NCBI GenBank assembly: GCA_023229685.1
Contig: JALNYT010000001.1
Span: 840,012 to 904,011 of the forward strand
Length of the DNA stretch: 64,000 nucleotides
From: Sulfuritalea sp.
Lineage (GTDB): Bacteria > Pseudomonadota > Gammaproteobacteria > Burkholderiales > Rhodocyclaceae
Direction: 5' to 3'
The notes under the pieces were generated by a model. It was not told where the DNA came from. It worked only from the letters and a program-made list of their open reading frames with translations, and made no database searches. Both the position numbers and the translations under genes were made by a program. Below, in pieces: positions 62,378 to 64,000 of the stretch (the stretch's first letter is position 1; every line of letters starts with the position of its first letter).

Positions 62378-63376
62378 TCAAAGGTTGTAAGTATCCGCTT
62401 TGTAGCCGCGCAGATTGTCGGGTTGTGCGAACCATCTTGCGGTTTCGACGAGTCCCCGCTTGAAACCTTCGCGACCACCATAAGCGGGCTGCCAGCCGAA
62501 CAGTTGCCTGGCTTTGGCGTTGTCGGCCCAAAGACGATCGACTTCGGAGTTTTCGGGGCGCAGTCGCGCTTCATCAGTAATGATCTCTATCTCGGTGTTC
62601 ATTGCTTCTGCGATCGCCTGGGCTGTGTCGCCTATGGATATCTCGAAATTGCTGCCGAAGTTAACGACTTCGCCCAGACCCTGATCGGAATTTAGAACGG
62701 CGATGAAACCGGCCACCGTGTCCTGCACATAGGTGAAATCGCGCGTGGGCGATATCGCGCCAAGCTTGATCTGACGTCGACCATTGGCGATCTGGGTGAT
62801 GATGGTCGGAATCACAGCCCGCGCGGACTGGCGCGGGCCATAGGTGTTGAAGGGCCGAGCAATTACCACGGGGAGACCGAACGATGCATAGAAGGAATAG
62901 GCCAACTGATCTGCAGCGATCTTGGTCGCCGAGTACGGGGATTGCCCCTGCAACGGATGTTCCTCGGTAATCGGCACAAAACGCGCTGTGCCATAGACCT
63001 CGCTAGTCGAGGTATGAATTACCCGTTTAACGCCAAGTTCCCGTGCCGCCTGCAATACATTCAGCGTTCCTTTGACGTTGGTATCTACGTAAGTGTCGGG
63101 CGAGTGGTAGGAATATGGAATGGCAATCAAAGCGGCCAGATGCAGCACCGCGTCACAACCCTTCATCGCCGCTTTTACCCCATGCGGGTCACGGATATCT
63201 CCTGCGAAGACCTCGAACCGGCCCTTCACGTCGGGTGTGCAGTTATCCAGCCAGCCCCATGAGTTGAAGGAATTGTATAGCACGAAGGCGCGAACTTTGT
63301 GGCCTTGGCGAACCAGGGCTTCGGTGAGGTGTGAACCTATAAAGCCGTCGGCACCGGTGACAAGGATATTTTTCAT
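62378..63376 (-). CDS. legB: NDP-HexNAc 4,6-dehydratase LegB
   Basis: A 332-residue extended SDR starting at ATG 63376 (MKNILVTGADGFIGSHLTEAL). It has RLIHTS-type TSTSEVYGTARFVPI and the SPYSATKIAADQL active site, then RPFNTYGPRQSARAVIPT. It starts the legionaminate pathway by making the 4-keto-6-deoxy sugar nucleotide. No Shine-Dalgarno is seen; the ATG overlaps the TGA of the short upstream frame (ATGA), so it may depend on translational coupling to that stub. Confidence 0.93.
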   Translation of the reverse strand: MKNILVTGADGFIGSHLTEALVRQGHKVRAFVLYNSFNSWGWLDNCTPDVKGRFEVFAGDIRDPHGVKAAMKGCDAVLHLAALIAIPYSYHSPDTYVDTNVKGTLNVLQAARELGVKRVIHTSTSEVYGTARFVPITEEHPLQGQSPYSATKIAADQLAYSFYASFGLPVVIARPFNTYGPRQSARAVIPTIITQIANGRRQIKLGAISPTRDFTYVQDTVAGFIAVLNSDQGLGEVVNFGSNFEISIGDTAQAIAEAMNTEIEIITDEARLRPENSEVDRLWADNAKARQLFGWQPAYGGREGFKRGLVETARWFAQPDNLRGYKADTYNL

Positions 63377-63498
63377 GGATTGGTGGGATTGCTTGAAAAG
63401 TCGGCGTTGATGAGACGGCGTTCCCCCTCGCATGCGCCCAGTTGAATTGGCCGGCGTGCGGTGCGGTTACCGCCGCAGCCGATGAGCAGGATCTTCAT
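63373..63498 (-). pseudogene. 41-codon stub resembling the 5' end of rfbD
   Basis: The frame from ATG 63498 encodes MKILLIGCGGNRTARRPIQL and more, stopping at TGA 63373. The first nine residues match the usual start of dTDP-4-dehydrorhamnose reductase (MKILL-x-G-x-G/N-G), and it follows rfbC, where rfbD would be expected; the rest does not. It is best read as the remnant of rfbD left at a recombination point, now acting as an upstream reading frame that ends within the legB start codon. Confidence 0.45.
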
Positions 63499-63513
63499 GG
63501 GCAAAAACCTTTA

Positions 63514-63589
63514 GCCACAGAGGACACAGAGTTCACAGAGCAAACCTGTTTCATCTCTGTGTCCTCTGTGTCCTCTGTGATCTCTGTGG
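63514..63589. repeat. CACAGAGG-type palindromic repeat
   Basis: The left arm holds CCACAGAGGACACAGAG and TTCACAGAG; the right arm, after about 15 bases, holds CTCTGTGTCCTCTGTG, a further TCCTCTGTG, and TCTCTGTGG. The arms are inverted and each is built from short iterations of ACACAGAGG/CCTCTGTGT. Elements of this kind are recalled as dispersed intergenic repeats in various environmental bacteria. It lies between rfbC and the rfbD stub. Confidence 0.75.
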
Positions 63590-63611
63590 CTGAATTTTGG
63601 TTTCCGATTTT

Positions 63612-64000
63612 TCATGGGAAGGTTTCCGCGTCGTTGAAAGACCGCCCGGCGGCGTCTTTGGCAGCGAGCACGGGCTCTCCCGTCAGCGGCCAGGGAATGG
63701 CGAGTTGCGGATCGTTCCACAACAAGGTGCGTTCATGCGTCGGGCTCCAGTAGTCGGTGGTCTTGTAAAGGAACTCGGCAGAATCCGACGTGACGCAGAA
63801 ACCGTGCGCGAAGCCGGGCGGAATCCAGGCCATGCGTTTGTTCTCGGTGGACAGTTCGAAGCTGACCCATTGACCGAAGCTCGGCGAGGAGCGGCGCAGA
63901 TCGACGGCCACGTCATAGACCGAGCCGGCGATAACGCGCACCAGCTTGCCCTGGGCGTGCTCGATCTGGTAGTGCAGGCCGCGCAGTACATTCCTCTGCG
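63612..64000 (-). CDS. rfbC: dTDP-4-dehydrorhamnose 3,5-epimerase (partial, N-terminus beyond right edge)
   Basis: About 129 C-terminal residues of RmlC/RfbC. The visible part starts QRNVLRGLHYQIEHAQGKLV, which includes the conserved RGLHYQ, and continues with VDLRRSSPSFGQW, IPPGFAHGFCV, YKTTDYWSP and the C-terminal LAAKDAAG. It belongs to the dTDP-L-rhamnose pathway. It is on the same strand as, and upstream of, the legionaminate genes, separated by a repeat and an rfbD-like stub. Confidence 0.93.
   Translation of the reverse strand, partial: QRNVLRGLHYQIEHAQGKLVRVIAGSVYDVAVDLRRSSPSFGQWVSFELSTENKRMAWIPPGFAHGFCVTSDSAEFLYKTTDYWSPTHERTLLWNDPQLAIPWPLTGEPVLAAKDAAGRSFNDAETFP

Noticed and set aside
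63514..63589. CRISPR array
   Set aside because: The repeated CCTCTGTGT units are only about nine bases and directly adjacent, with inverted arms and no spacers of 30 bases. No cas genes are in the window.

Overview
The window looks like a chromosomal segment of a betaproteobacterium, probably Rhodocyclales-like. The evidence is the housekeeping order mutM / ferredoxin-coaD-rsmD / two M16 peptidases / ftsY-ftsE-ftsX / rpoH; a cytochrome oxidase cluster with the betaproteobacterial accessory genes (cox11, DUF2970, DUF2909, SURF1); and the run hypothetical-tlpA-aroQ-accB-accC-prmA-DUF3426-pfkB. Species assignment is inference; no rRNA or tRNA gene is visible.

Bases 1-26,000 are ordinary high-GC core genome. 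They cover DNA repair (mutM), CoA synthesis, rRNA methylation, periplasmic M16 peptidases, the FtsY/FtsEX operon, the heat-shock sigma factor rpoH behind an exact CIRCE operator, a long bidirectional terminator, a caa3-type oxidase operon on the minus strand (ctaC-ctaD-small protein-cox11-DUF2970-ctaE, then SURF1, a Sco-like protein and ctaB) with an exact FNR-type box upstream, then mpl, a TlpA thioredoxin, aroQ, accBC, prmA, a zinc-ribbon protein, a PfkB kinase and apaH. No ctaA/COX15 is present in the oxidase cluster.

From about 25.8 kb to the right edge lies a surface-polysaccharide (O-antigen type, Wzx/Wzy) locus of about 38 kb, almost entirely on the minus strand. Its far left end holds a GT9 transferase carrying two inverted 44-bp repeats inside its coding sequence, a WbpM-like dehydratase and a WbpL-like initiating phosphosugar transferase. 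Next is a contiguous wbuX-wbuY-wbuZ-fnlB-fnlA-fnlC-wbuB cassette predicted to make and attach N-acetamidino-L-fucosamine. The middle block (37-48 kb) is AT-richer and holds glycosyltransferases, a Wzy candidate, a methyltransferase, UDP-xylose synthase, a zinc-motif epimerase that appears to start at CTG, and a radical SAM protein of unknown role. The right block (48-63.4 kb) holds a complete legionaminic acid pathway (legB, legC, legH, legI, legG, ptmE-type nucleotidyltransferase, Gfo/Idh oxidoreductase, legF, SDR) with a carbamoyltransferase, a Wzx flippase, two acetyltransferases and a large unrecognised protein that may be the nonulosonate transferase. At the right edge a partial rfbC, a CACAGAGG-type palindrome and a 41-codon stub resembling the start of rfbD mark a recombination junction.

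Together the locus predicts a heteropolysaccharide containing an HexNAc-6-deoxy primer sugar, L-FucNAm, probably xylose and possibly a rhamnose epimer, and a modified legionaminic acid. All functional statements rest on motifs and context read by eye; no database search was run.
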